Assembly: GCA_001466705.2 (NCBI GenBank)
Contig: LATX02000188.1
Span: forward strand, 496,001 to 560,000
Direction of reading: 5' to 3'
DNA length: 64,000 nt
Origin: Moniliophthora roreri
Lineage: Eukaryota > Basidiomycota > Agaricomycetes > Agaricales > Marasmiaceae
Program-made: the position numbers and the translations under genes
Part shown: piece by piece, positions 1-10,487 of the stretch
Layout of the letters: each line of letters starts with the position of its first letter
How positions within the stretch are numbered: the first letter of the stretch is position 1
The notes under the pieces: generated by a model
What the model saw: only the letters and a program-made list of their open reading frames with translations
Databases searched by the model: none
What the model was told of the DNA's origin: nothing

Positions 1-634
1 AATCAGTATTTTTCAACCACTTCGGGCTCTAGCTTATTTAGTTGTGCAAGAGGCACAGGCTAGTTGAGACCTGAGATTGTAACCCAAACCAGAGATATAA
101 ATAAAAGCTAGGAAGAGCTTAGTTTTTAACATAAGAGGCGTGTTTTCTGATAAGAAGAATATTGTATCAGTTTACCAAGAGGGTAGCTGACATGCATCAG
201 TATAGTCTGGTGTTTCGACGTGAATCAGAGAGGGTTTCAGGCTAGCAGTGTCTAGAAGATTTGTCCTCTTGAGAATCATTGCAGAACATAGCTAAGAGGG
301 CTATATTCAGGTACAAGAGGTACCTTTGTTCTCACTTAGAAGAAGTTTATTCTTTGGGCAGTTTTCTGGTCGAACATCGATACTAGTATTTGCTTTGAAG
401 TGATTAATAAAACTATAAACCCATAAATATTATACAAAACGAACACCAATCTCGATCTGAGAAGTTATTTTGAAGGCATTCATCTCTGAACTACCAAGCG
501 AGACATTGAGAAATTATTCTTAACGTTGCAGTAACAGTGAACCATGCCGAACCAACTCGCAAACAAAACTGAGAATCAAGAACTTATATATATACCTTTT
601 TCAGGGGTATTTTGGCAACACAGGCCTCGTGTTT

Positions 635-1720
635 TCATAGTAGAGGCATAGGTTTTTGAGCATCTTCAGTGGGTTGGTGTGGTAAGGGCGAGTGGAAACC
701 ATTATCATCTAGGTTTTCCCAATTTGGAAATCTCATAGCGAGAAGGTCATCCTTGTACTTGAAAATGAGTTCAACCCCTTCTGCATGCCAGATGTTGACA
801 ATGGCATTAGCTATCATGCCTGCATTACTGCTAGCACATGCTGCCCCAAAAGAGTAGCAATGATTGACATAAAATTCACCTGTACATCTCTAAACCACCA
901 GAAAAGGTTTGTAGTGAGGTAGAACAGGACATGTACAGTGGAATTTGGCAATATCCAGCATGCATGCCTGAGTACCAGGTGGTGCTGAAGCAACCTATAA
1001 GTTATGTAAGTAATGTGTCTAGAAAGACAGATGTAAGAGATGGTAATCCCTGAGAAAACAGTGGCTGAATGGCCTATAGACAGGTCTGGTAAGACCAGGT
1101 ATGTGCTGAATGGCTGGTCTGGAAAGACCCAAAGTAGATGTCAAATGATGGGTCTAGTAAGACCATAGGGAAAGCCAGATGGCTGGGTATGATAGCAAAT
1201 GAAAATGACTCACCAGTTCGGCAACTCTAGTGGCAGTATGAAAATGAGTTGGGAAGGACTCTTTTTTAATGAAAGAGTTCACTGAACACTGTTCCTGTGT
1301 CTCCTTAGAGAGGTTTTGGCAGACGTGATACTTAGGTGGTGAATCTGGACCCTGGTCCTGGACCAATACAATAAATGGCAAAGAGATGAAAGGTCCCCAC
1401 ATGATAGTTTCCATAGTTTGTTTTGAGAATGGACCACTGAATCTGCTGGCAGCAAGTTCTTTTGTGATATAGTTGTCTACAACTTCTGGGTACTCTTTAA
1501 CAGATGAGTGGTTCTTTATGATCATGGTCTTCTCAATGACTGGCATGTCCCCAAGTGGAAAGCCTTGGCATAAGTTGTTGGCAAGAAATGGATAAAGCGG
1601 AGATAGATTGTTCCTTTCAAGAAATTCTTTGAAGGCAGTGGCATCGTATAGGGTAATGATGGCCTCGTAAATGGCATTGTGTAATGGGTCTGAGTCAGGA
1701 ATGCGGTGATGTGCCTAATT
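635..1720 (-). pseudogene. Reverse transcriptase region of a decayed retroelement
   Basis: Two minus-strand coding blocks match the RT region that accompanies CCHC gag-like proteins in Agaricomycete retroelements. The upstream block (about 1720 to 1154) contains ELAASRFSGPFSKQ, a QDQGPDSPPK stretch and SVNSFIKKESFPTHF, the usual lead-in to the polymerase domain. The downstream block (about 860 to 635) contains ACASSNAG and KYKDDL, the latter standing for the catalytic YxDD box. The segment between them (about 860-1150) is broken, and I see no intact frame across it. No tyrosine recombinase or RNase H was recognised, so the order (DIRS-like or other) is unproven. The gag-like partner lies upstream on the same strand at 3430-4700, separated by an inserted repeat. 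Family recognition is from memory of such proteins, not a search. Confidence 0.6.
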
Positions 1721-2400
1721 TTGGCCTAGACATGAAATCATGCACTTTTCATGTCAAATACTAGAAAAAGAGCCCAGAGTACATATGATATTCACATGAC
1801 CTGATCACTCAAGAGCTCTAATATGGCATCTAAAGCTTTAAGCACTGAGTCTAACAAGTCTAATAATTGACACTGTAACACAATTTAGATGAGGTCAGTA
1901 GACTATACTGGCCCTCTATATTACAGTGAAGCATCGCTGTGAGGATCCTTGGTCAATAAAAATGGGCCAGAAACCACTAATTCTGAATACAAAGAAATAG
2001 ATATCAGCAGGATCCACAGTCTAAGTGCACTAGATTGTTCGCTTTGCAATCACATGGCATAATAATGTGTCAAGAGACTTGTTGTTGCATTATTACTATC
2101 AAAACTAGTACACAGTTGGAACTTGTTTCTATGCAGAGCTTCAGAGATGCTCTCAGGCAGANCGAGTTTGTTTGGTGTATAAATTTGTGTGCCATTCCAG
2201 TTTTGCTTCCTCACTTCAGGCCCTGGAGATTGGTCCTAAGTGACTCTAGAGAGATAGAATCTGATAATGAACTTGTGTTGTAAGAGACTAAGAATAACAT
2301 CTTAAGTGCATTGTAGCACTTTACTAAGAGACACTTTACACCAAGAAGGAGCCTTGGGCACTTGGAGTGTGGCCTGTGTTGGGTATCAGGTTGTGACACA

Positions 2401-2836
2401 CTTAGAGTCTTAGCAAGGGGTGTGCCTGCACTAAGCTCTTTGTAGAAACTGGTCTAGAACCTTTTCCAGTACACAGTGTGCTGTAGTTGTCTTAAGAAAG
2501 TCTTGAACTCCATAGGGTCAGACTATATCGGCTATTGAGTCTTTGTATGGGACTGTAGCTCTTGTGTTTGTGCTTTGTGCACTGTGTTCTTTGTGTTTTG
2601 TGTGTGTGTTTGTGATATAAACCCTTTTAAACCCATATATACTCCTCTGAAGGTGAACCCCTTGAAGTAGATTGCTTCAATAAGAGAGAATAAACCTAGC
2701 TAGGAGTTTAGTTGGCATTCTAAGTGCAGCAACTCTGATCACACTGATCCACACTTGCACAACAACCTGAGTTAGACTTTTGGAGGTTATCTTTTGGGTA
2801 GTTTTCCACTAGTCTTATCTTAGACAAACTACTGCT
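2401..2836 (+). repeat. 436-bp direct repeat, copy 1 (LTR-like)
   Basis: This segment is nearly the same as 5622-6061 in the same orientation. Both start CTTAGAGTCTTA and end with TAGACAAA(C/T)TACTGCT, with scattered substitutions and small indels. Both contain a TG-rich tract, a TATA-like ATATAAACCCTTTTAAA and an AATAAGAGAGAATAAAC-like polyadenylation region, as an LTR might. The ends are not a clear TG..CA pair and no tRNA primer-binding site was recognised, so it may instead be the shared end of two truncated elements. Confidence 0.7.
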
Positions 2837-3429
2837 CCACACAGTTCCTTTCTTCTCTGTCTACTATCATCTGCCCTATGGACATGTAATATGCTTCCAT
2901 CTCTATGTTTAAAGTGTATATGTAAGCTCAGCTGTGCTGGTTTCTCGTTATACAGCTTTGTCTTCTGTTTTTCCATGATACAGGCACCCTTACAGTAGCT
3001 GATCATCTATTTCATTCTTCAATTTGACATTCGGTATCTTGAGTATCCCTTGCCAATAATTTGTCATCCTCTGTTTCATATCCGTTTCTCAATAATATTC
3101 TCATATGTGTATCATTGAAGGCTTTTATTCTTTCTTCAAGTTGGATATAGATTGAAAATATTATTAAAAGTGAAAATATTCCCTTTGGTATGCTTTCAAT
3201 AGAGAAGTATTATGTGGTGTGGTTCCCTACAGGTTTCAGGATGCTCCTCTATGTTCAGATTCACTGTTTATTTTCATACTAGCAGTGGTTGGGTACTCTT
3301 GTATGGCCTACCATCAACCATTACTCTGCTAATATTTTATATTCTTTTCTACTACTCACTTTGACTAGCTGCTCAGGGCTCACACTAGTCCTCAATTCCC
3401 TTATATATTTCATTTTCAACCATAAAAGT

Positions 3430-4700
3430 GCAAAATATTCTCTTTTTGCATGCAAAACAAAAGGTAAAAGTTATGCATATCAGCAAGAGTTTAATCAACT
3501 CTTCAAGTGTCGTCTTTCCTAGGTCTGCAAGACCAGGAGAGGGCTTGGTGACCAGGTTTCCCACAGAAGGAGCATATGTGGCTCTTGTCACAAGACTTGT
3601 CAGGTTTAAAGCAGGAGGAGTTGGAATAGATGTTGAAGTTGTGGCAGATTGGCTTGTTTGACTTCCAGTGGTGGAGGTTGCCATTCCTGAGTGCTGCACA
3701 GTGTTTGATATTACCAGAGTCGACATGATCTTGGAAAGGATGCTCCTCAGCACAGATAAGGCAGCAAGGGGCTGAGGTTTTTTTGTTAGTACTCTTGCTG
3801 CCTTTTGGAAAGAACTTGTTGTATGGCAGAAAAGCCTGTTCTGAGTGTGTTATCTCTGCCTTCTTTTGATCTGAAATGCCCTCATATTCTTTCAACCTCT
3901 CCTCCATCTTCTCCATCTTCTCCTGTGTTCTGTCATCTGACTGCTTCAGCTGTGCACACTCCCAGTAGCAGTTCCAGTAGTATGTGGCATCAAAACCTTT
4001 ATGCTTTGTGAAGAACTCATCGCAAAGTTTGTACTCACATGGTTTCTAGTAGCTGTAAAGAGAGTGGCTGTCCTTCTGTGATAGGAAGAACTTGAAATGT
4101 TCTTGTGTGAACTTGCTGAAGAACTTTCTGCCTGTTCCACCCTTCTTGTCCACCTCCTTGAGAAAAAGAACCATGTTGCAGGTGCACTCTTGAAAGTTGT
4201 CAAGATCCATGTCCTCTATCCCAGTCTCATCCTCTAATTTTATTCAGTGATCTTCACATATTTTCTTGATATTGAGAACAGTAATCTTGATCTGTTTGGA
4301 ATCCATGCTGACCAAAGTTGTGGTAGAGACAAAAGTTTTCGTATCTAGAGTAAGGAGGTGTTTAATGATGTATTTTATGTTGTCAGTCCTGAAGAGGCCT
4401 AAAAGTAGAGAGCTGTGAGCAAAAGAAGCATAGAGGGCCTCTGGGAATACTAATGGTGCTTCATGACTGGGTATGTGCTCAATGAGGTCAAACTGCTCCA
4501 CATAGATTTTGCAAGATGTGTTACTACCAGTCGATGATGTGGCACCTCTGGTGCTGCTGGTTCCATCACTGTTTTTCTTCCTGACCCAATCCAGTACTGC
4601 CTCAGACAAGAGGCCTTTAACCTGCTCGAAGAATGCAGGATTTGAGTGAATCTTCTTATAGTCTTCATCCTCAATGGTGATCTCAGATGCTGTGTCTCAA
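3430..4700 (-). pseudogene. Gag-like CCHC zinc-knuckle protein of a retroelement
   Basis: The minus strand encodes remnants of the gag-like protein seen in mushroom retroelements. The N-terminal part (about 4660-4244) has YVEQFDLIEHIPSHEAPLVF and a run of conserved hydrophobic residues. The C-terminal part (3916-3503) has a first Cys pair in CCLICAEEHPF and a final knuckle CSFCGKPGHQALSWSC followed by RPRK. Frame breaks between these parts, around 4200-4240 and 3920-3950, indicate decay or unresolved introns. The encoded order fits the RT fragment at 635-1720 being downstream in the same original element, with the 2401-2836 repeat inserted between them. Confidence 0.65.
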
Positions 4701-5621
4701 GCCGGGGCCTGGGTGTTGTCAGGATCCTGCATGTGCTGGATCTTTTGGAGTCAGTGATATACCAATTTTATATACTTTTCAAATTCTACACATATGAGCA
4801 TCATTTGGACATATTTAACAGATTGAAATGATAAGAAACATAGAAATAGAAGGACTGATATAAGCCTGAGTAGTCAGTCAAAACCTATATATGCTTGATG
4901 GCACGAAACTATAAGTTAATTGTACTTATAGTATGCCCCACATGGGTACCAAGTCACTTATAGATTCTCCAAACTGTGCCTTGAGCCTTCTGAAACCTGT
5001 AGGGACCTCTATACAGTGTGTTCAAGAGAGACACATTGGTAGTTGAACATATATATGGTATATCAAGAGGATATTTTACTTTTAAACAACTTTCATTTAC
5101 TCTCAGAGAGCTCCTTCAAGCTCAGGATGATACCTACAATATACCAAGAGAAAAGACATGTCAATATCCAAATCAGATATACGATGGAGTATTAGCTCCA
5201 GTATATGATCACTCTGCATTCTGAGATGGTGATGCAATGATCCTCCAAAGATAGGAGAAAGTGATAAGAAGGAAATCAGATAGGATTGATAGACAAGAAA
5301 AGACACATGAGAAATAAGCATGAGTCAGTCAGATAGGACAGACAGAACAAGGAAATACTTGATGACTCCTATGGAAGTCAAGAGTATTTCTGACCATTGA
5401 AAAATGGAATAAGGAACTCCTATGCAGTAGCAATGGATTCCAAACCTAGATACCCATATACTGCATGGAGGGCCTAGCTTGAGTCATGCTTCCGATACCT
5501 GAGATTGTATTTATTGGTGACCTGCATACCTATATATGGTATAGGATTACTATTGTGACAAGGGACTAAACCCATATATGTTTATTTTGTGATTTTTCCT
5601 GTGACCAGTACAATATATATN

Positions 5622-6061
5622 CTTAGAGTCTTAACAAAGGAATTGGGCCTGTGATTAAGCTCTTTGTAGAAACTGGTCTAGGACCTTTTCCAGTACACTG
5701 TGTACTGTAGTTATCTTAAAGAAGTCTTGAACTCCATAGGGTCAGACTATATTGGCTACCAAGTCTTTTGGTGGGACTGTAGCTCTTGTGTTTTGTGCTT
5801 TGTGCACTGTGTTCTTGTGTGTGTGTTTGTGTGTTTGGATATAAACCCTTTTAAAACCCATATATACTTCTCTGGAGGTGAACACTTTGAAGTAGATTGC
5901 TTCAATAAGAGAGAATCAACCTAGCTAAGAGTTTTGTTGGCATTCTAAGTGCAGCAACTCTGATCACATCAATCCACACTTGCACAACAACCTGAGTTAG
6001 ACTTTTGGAGGTTATCTTTTGGGTAGTTTTCCACTAGTCTTATCTTAGACAAATTACTGCT
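5622..6061 (+). repeat. 440-bp direct repeat, copy 2 (LTR-like)
   Basis: This is the second copy of the repeat at 2401-2836, in direct orientation. It begins immediately after an undetermined base at 5621. The two copies enclose about 2.8 kb that carries the gag-like pseudogene on the opposite strand. They may be the LTRs of one element or two solo insertions. The single N exactly at the repeat edge could mark an assembly joint. Confidence 0.7.
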
Positions 6062-6779
6062 GCCATCTGGAAACAAGCAAGAGCCCATGTACATTGTCAC
6101 TGCAGGTGGTAAGAGCATGGAAACATATAAGACTTAGGTCAGTAGGTAATGGAACAATCTTTCCAACTCCAAGGAATGGCATAAGCTTTTCTGGGTGCAA
6201 GCACTTCAACCACATCAATGTTTGCCACAAAGGTGTCATACCAGTTGGACTCATTGTCTTCATAGCTTACTGGAGTAGCAGCACAGGTAACAGCTGAAAT
6301 ATTGTCAGATACATAAGACAAGAATAAATTTCATGTTGTAGATGAGGTTGGAGGTATATTAGAGTGCTGTGTGGCAGTAGAATTGACCATGGCACTTGTT
6401 AACAGGTTTTGGAAGAAGGATTGCACTGAAAACTGGGTAGATGCTGGTGCCATCACAGCCAAGTCACAGCGAGAAGATGAGAGATGACAGCAAGTGAATT
6501 TCATGCAGTGCTTACTTCCATGTGGTGAGTTGCCAAAAGCCATGTAATCACATTTCAGTCATCATGTTCCATGGTTAAGATAACTATAAAAAAGGAGAAG
6601 AATCTGGCACTCTATTGACAGGCATTTGCGAGCCTTCTATTAAAAATTGGAAGAGGAGTGATTGAAAACAGGGGAGATGATGGGACAGCAAGATAGTGTA
6701 TGCAATCATGATTACAAGGGAGTTTCCATATAGTAGAATAGTGATCAGCCACCAAAAAGTGTTGGGCTAGATTGCATGT
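6062..6779. other. AT-rich remnant with no recognised gene
   Basis: This stretch lies between the second direct repeat and the left end of the DNA transposon. Short minus-strand frames (6054-6321 and 6331-6543) exist, but none carries a motif I recognise. CpG is scarce, as in the rest of the first 10 kb, so this is most likely decayed transposon sequence. Confidence 0.4.
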
Positions 6780-6968
6780 TACAGCAAACTATGACAGCTA
6801 TTTCCATAATTCTAGGCCACTTTGAAAAAAAAGTTTGATTACCAATAGCCCCACTATGATATCATATATACCACCTAATAATGTAAACACAAACACAAGC
6901 ACAAGTGCAAAGCCCTGCTGCTACATAATTTAGTCTACATTTGTGTATCTACTACTTGCAATTCTACC

Positions 6969-8498
6969 ATGTACCCAAACCATCACTCTATGTATCAACA
7001 GACCAACAACCAGCAACAACCAAATGTCAGTCAATACCTCACTGGAATGACACCTAATCCACCTATTTGACCCCAACACATGGCTGTTGCACAGCTACAG
7101 GCTAGGCTCAATGGGGGAGCTTTCGATCACACATGTCCTGAACCACTGTGAGTAAGGAATTGGCAAGAGCTTGAAGCGATGTTTCCATTGAGAAGTAAGT
7201 GAAACTTGGTACGTTTACAGGTCCTAGCTAACTCACTGATACCATTACAGCCCAAGCTCATGCACCTGCAACTCCCCCAACAATACAACAACTACCAAAA
7301 ATGCTTGCTGTAAATGTCCAGGTGCCACCACAGAAGGAAGAAAGGTTGCTCAGGATTGTAACCTGATACTTTGCTCCTGATTGCATGCCTGATGACTTTC
7401 TGGAGACTGTCAAGGAGATGTTTGAGCTAAAGGAAGGCGAAGAGCATGACTTTGCATGGAAGACCTGCAATGAAAAAGTCAAGGCTCCATGGCATGACTT
7501 ACACACACTTGAACATGCCAAAGAAGCATTTGCAAATTGTCGACCTATGCTTCAGAGCACCCAGCAGACAAAAAAGGTGTATCTGGATGTTATAAACAGA
7601 AAGGTTAGCACTTGATGTCTGAGTATCAATGTAAACCTTATCACAATCCCTAGGCTGCTGTAAAGACAGAGAAGAAGAAGGAAAAAGACAAGCCCAAAGA
7701 ATTTTCATATAACCAGGAATTCCAAACCACAAAGCAGAAGCTGTTCTGTCAGAAACACAGCAAACCAGGCCTTGATCTTAGCAATCCTGGCACTGTTTTT
7801 TGTTATGTCAAGACAGCTGGGCCTTATGTTGGGCACTATAAGTGCATTACTCCCAGAGTACTTGGGCTTTGGGCAAGACTTGTTGTAAATGCTAGCTTTC
7901 ATTGTGAAGAATTTGGTTACTCACCACTTGGTAGCATGATGGAAAGGCTGATTGTGATTTCATCCAGCCTCCCAATGACTCCAATTTCAATTATCTTAAT
8001 GATTCTGCCCAATCCAGTGTCAATCCTCCAACTCATGGTCATCATCAGCAGAGTAGCACTAATGTTCATGTCCATCTTGACGAGGGATTTGTACAGGAAC
8101 TTCAAGGAGACAGTCCTCAGAAGAGCAAGCCTGTCTTGAAGAGGAAATGTAGTTCAAGCCTGGACAAGGAAGATAAAGTGGTGATAATTGGGGAAGGAGG
8201 AAAAGAGAATCCACATCATCAGACCTCAAGGTTTGAGAACATGCACACTGATGAGATTCTCAGCATTGTAGATGCAAAATACCTGGAACTGGCCTACTGT
8301 CAATACCGTCAGAAACTTGTTGCAGAAGGCATTGTTTATGGGACAAGTATTTACAACTTTGACAGGTCCTTTTTTGTAAATGAGATTGGGATGTTGTGAG
8401 GAGCTGTAAGCCCATTTCTTCAGGAATTGCACTATGATGAGAGGGCAAACCGTCAACGGCATGAGCCACTTGGTAACATCAGCACAAAAACCAACTGA
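6969..8498 (+). pseudogene. Accessory ORF of the Tc1/mariner-like element (function unknown)
   Basis: The frame starts at the ATG at 6969 (MYPNHHSMYQQTNNQQQPN, Gln/Asn-rich). It continues through apparent short introns (for example about 7191-7249, 7606-7650 and 7879-7933) to a stop at 8496-8498. Later exons contain LFCQKHSKPGLDLSNPGTV, a His/Ser-rich stretch, a basic PVLKRKCSSSLDKED segment and a C-terminus ending GNISTKTN. Three in-frame TGA codons interrupt it, in PPI*PQHM, EPL*VRN and GML*GAV. At the first of these the younger copy at 10,740-10,860 keeps a CpG (TTCGACCC against TTTGACCC). The start region is conserved in that younger copy, so the ORF belongs to the element. I do not recognise the protein family. 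Confidence 0.55.
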
Positions 8499-8634
8499 TA
8501 TTATTTTCTTGGATTTCTTGAGTAATTTCTTGAGCTCTATACATATTCATCTGTAACTTATATATGTTTATACTGTAAATTTATAAATGCTACATACTAC
8601 ACAATCTATGGTAAAGTTGGGTTAGGTCATATAT

Positions 8635-9800
8635 CTAGTCCAGGTCATTATCATGCATACATGAAAGATAGCCACAATTCCTGTACCAGCCTGCAATGTT
8701 CTCTGGTGTCATCGACTCATACACTGCATCCCAGAGTAAAGGAACAGGGTTAGCATCTTCAGAATTGTCCATCTTGGCAAGAACATCTGTGTGTTTCCTG
8801 CAGATGTTGTACTTCAGAGCTGAGAATCCTTCTTCAATGAGATTAAAGTCAGGCAAGTATGGAGGAAGGTATTTGAGGTGACAACCACTGAATATCAATG
8901 TCAGTAGTATACTACACGAAAGCAGAAAGGCAACACACCGAGCCTCAACCATTTCCCAAATACCTTCAAAATACCTTCAAAATAGTGGACACTTGCATTA
9001 TCCATAACCAGAATGGAGTTAGGCTGTGGAAAGGGTTGCATGGCCTCAAGAAGGACCTTGAGGTAGCCCTAGAACTGCTCACCATTCCAAGAGCATGTTA
9101 AGGATATCAAGATGAAGTACTCCATCAAGTGATATTGCAGGTAGTATGGCATATCTGATTGACATATGTGAGATGCTGACAAAGATAAACTGATTACTCA
9201 CCAAGTACCATGCACAAAGCAATCATGACATCTGGCTTGAGTACCACTAGGTGCCCAAGCATATCTTCTTCTGCAGGTGTGCCAGTTACAGGCAGATTCA
9301 TCAAGGAAAACAAGTTGGTGTGTGTGATAGTGAAGACAGAATCGACATTGATAGCAGGTTCTTGCTTCTTTGGATCATTCTATGGCTATATGAGAAATCT
9401 GAGGAACCACTAAACAACTGAATACTGCAAGAAGACAACTGCTACTTACCAGTTTCCTTGTAAAAACTCTCCAATGCAACATGGCTGCTATAGCCTGCAA
9501 GCTCACATCAACACCAAAAGCCACCAAAAGAGCTTGTTTTATTTCAGAAAGGAAGATGTCTGGTTTTCATGCAATGAGACCTTCAATATACTGTCATTAC
9601 CAGTATTAGCTGTAGTATAAGATCCTTTCTGGAATACTCACATCTATTTCTGAAGATGTCAGAATTCTTAGGGATCCTCTTGTCAAACATCTGCATGTAA
9701 TGTTCCCAGTTGTCTTGTAGAGAGCACACAAATGTCGAAATGCTTGACTGCTGTAGCTGGTATAATGTGAGATTTGTGATGGTCGTTGGCCTCATAAACA
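8635..9800 (-). pseudogene. DDE transposase, Tc1/mariner-IS630 type, degraded
   Basis: Reading the minus strand, blocks occur in the order expected of mushroom IS630-like transposases. They are KPDIFLSEIKQALLVAFGVD (about 9590-9480), LVFLDESACNWH with YAWAPSGTQARCHD (about 9330-9220), YAILPAISLDGVLHLDI (about 9160-9095), PQPNSILVMDNASVHYFEGI (about 9035-8975), and LPPYLPDFNLIEEGFSALK with SMTPENIAGWY (about 8870-8670). The catalytic Asp (LDES), Asp (MDNAS) and Glu (NLIEEGF) are all visible. Stops and frame breaks between blocks (around 9050-9090, and a tandem ATACCTTCAAA duplication near 8959-8982) mark it as broken. The N-terminal DNA-binding part is not clear on this strand. Confidence 0.75.
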
Positions 9801-9914
9801 TTGAGTAATGTATGCTTTCTTTTTCTCAGAGTGGACGTATCGATAATTGCCCATGGTAGCAAGAAAAAAAGATGTGAGGGAAGTACAGCATAATTCGAAT
9901 GACATGCACAGGTG

Positions 9915-10080
9915 TGGAGAGGTGTGGAGTTTTTAGTAATCAAACTTTTTTTTTGAAGCAGCCCAGAATTATGGAAATAGCTGGAAACTCTAGCATATTT
10001 TTCATAGACTCCAGCTTTTGATGGCTGCTTATACACCAAACATATGACGCACTTGCTCCACAATACTCACATGTGTGACT
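9915..10080 (-). repeat. Inverted-repeat arm, left (partner 10,488-10,640)
   Basis: Reverse-complemented, this segment matches 10,488-10,640 over about 150 bp. Shared blocks include GGAGCAAGTGCGTCATATG, TTTGGTGTATAAGCAGCC and CATCAAAAGCTGGAGTC. The homology includes the transposon inner end with its A-run and extends outside it. The left arm carries several C-to-T type differences, so it is the older copy. Confidence 0.75.
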
Positions 10081-10129
10081 CCTTGCTTGTTCAACCACAA
10101 TATACACCATGGTTTACAAATATTACTTA

Positions 10130-10400
10130 TCTAGCTGTGAAACAACTCATTTTTTCTCTCTCACTTCACAAAAAACAGCAGAATGTTGCAAGGAAGCTTC
10201 ATGTCAGTCAGTCTATGGTTAGCAGGTTGAAGGCGCAGATTTTGAGGGGAGGAACACATGAGTGTCTGAGGATTCAGCCAATAGGAAAGGTGGGTGATGG
10301 AAATCAGCCAGAACCAGTGAGTCCCACACTGGTGCGTCCAGGCACTGTGCATAAAAGCATTCCCTCAGGGCATTTGATACTATTTTACAGATCACAAATC
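10130..10400 (+). pseudogene. Helix-turn-helix fragment of a transposase
   Basis: After an apparent intron acceptor near 10,178 the plus strand reads QQNVARKLHVSQSMVSRLKA, a typical helix-turn-helix of Tc1/mariner N-termini (VARKL-x-VSQS-x-VSRL). It ends within 70 codons with no DDE part following on this strand. It sits in the spacer between the two inverted-repeat arms and points away from the minus-strand DDE transposase, so it is either a rearranged piece of that gene or part of a second element. Confidence 0.5.
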
Positions 10401-10487
10401 TGACTTCTAGCAGGCCTGAAAGAGACAACAGACTGTCATACTGTGAGTAAGGCTACACCAAACGCTCCGCCAAAAAAGAAAAAAACA

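Larger units (their letters stand above)
6780..10080. mobile_element. Decayed Tc1/mariner (IS630-like) transposon with two convergent genes
   Basis: The left end is a TA followed by CAGCAAACTATGACAGC and an A-rich run. Its inverted counterpart, AATCAAACTTTTTTTTGAAG..ATGGAAATAGCT, lies at about 9930-9995, but the outermost tip there does not match the left tip. Inside, a plus-strand accessory gene (6969-8498) converges on a minus-strand DDE transposase (8635-9800). A perfectly tipped inverted end of the same family is found at 10,936-11,012, so the outer boundary could also be 11,012 with later material nested inside. CpG depletion and premature TGA codons show that the copy is old and probably immobile. 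Confidence 0.65.

Noticed and set aside
2581..2640. TG-rich tract as a microsatellite or telomere-like repeat
   Set aside because: The same tract lies inside both copies of the longer direct repeat, so it is simply part of that element.
3503..3916. CCHC protein as a cellular zinc-finger gene
   Set aside because: Its knuckle spacing and the linked RT fragment on the same strand mark it as the gag-like part of a mushroom retroelement.
8136..8399. Independent small gene starting at 8136
   Set aside because: The same frame extends upstream through stop-free, protein-like sequence and past the 8398 TGA, so it is part of the larger accessory ORF.
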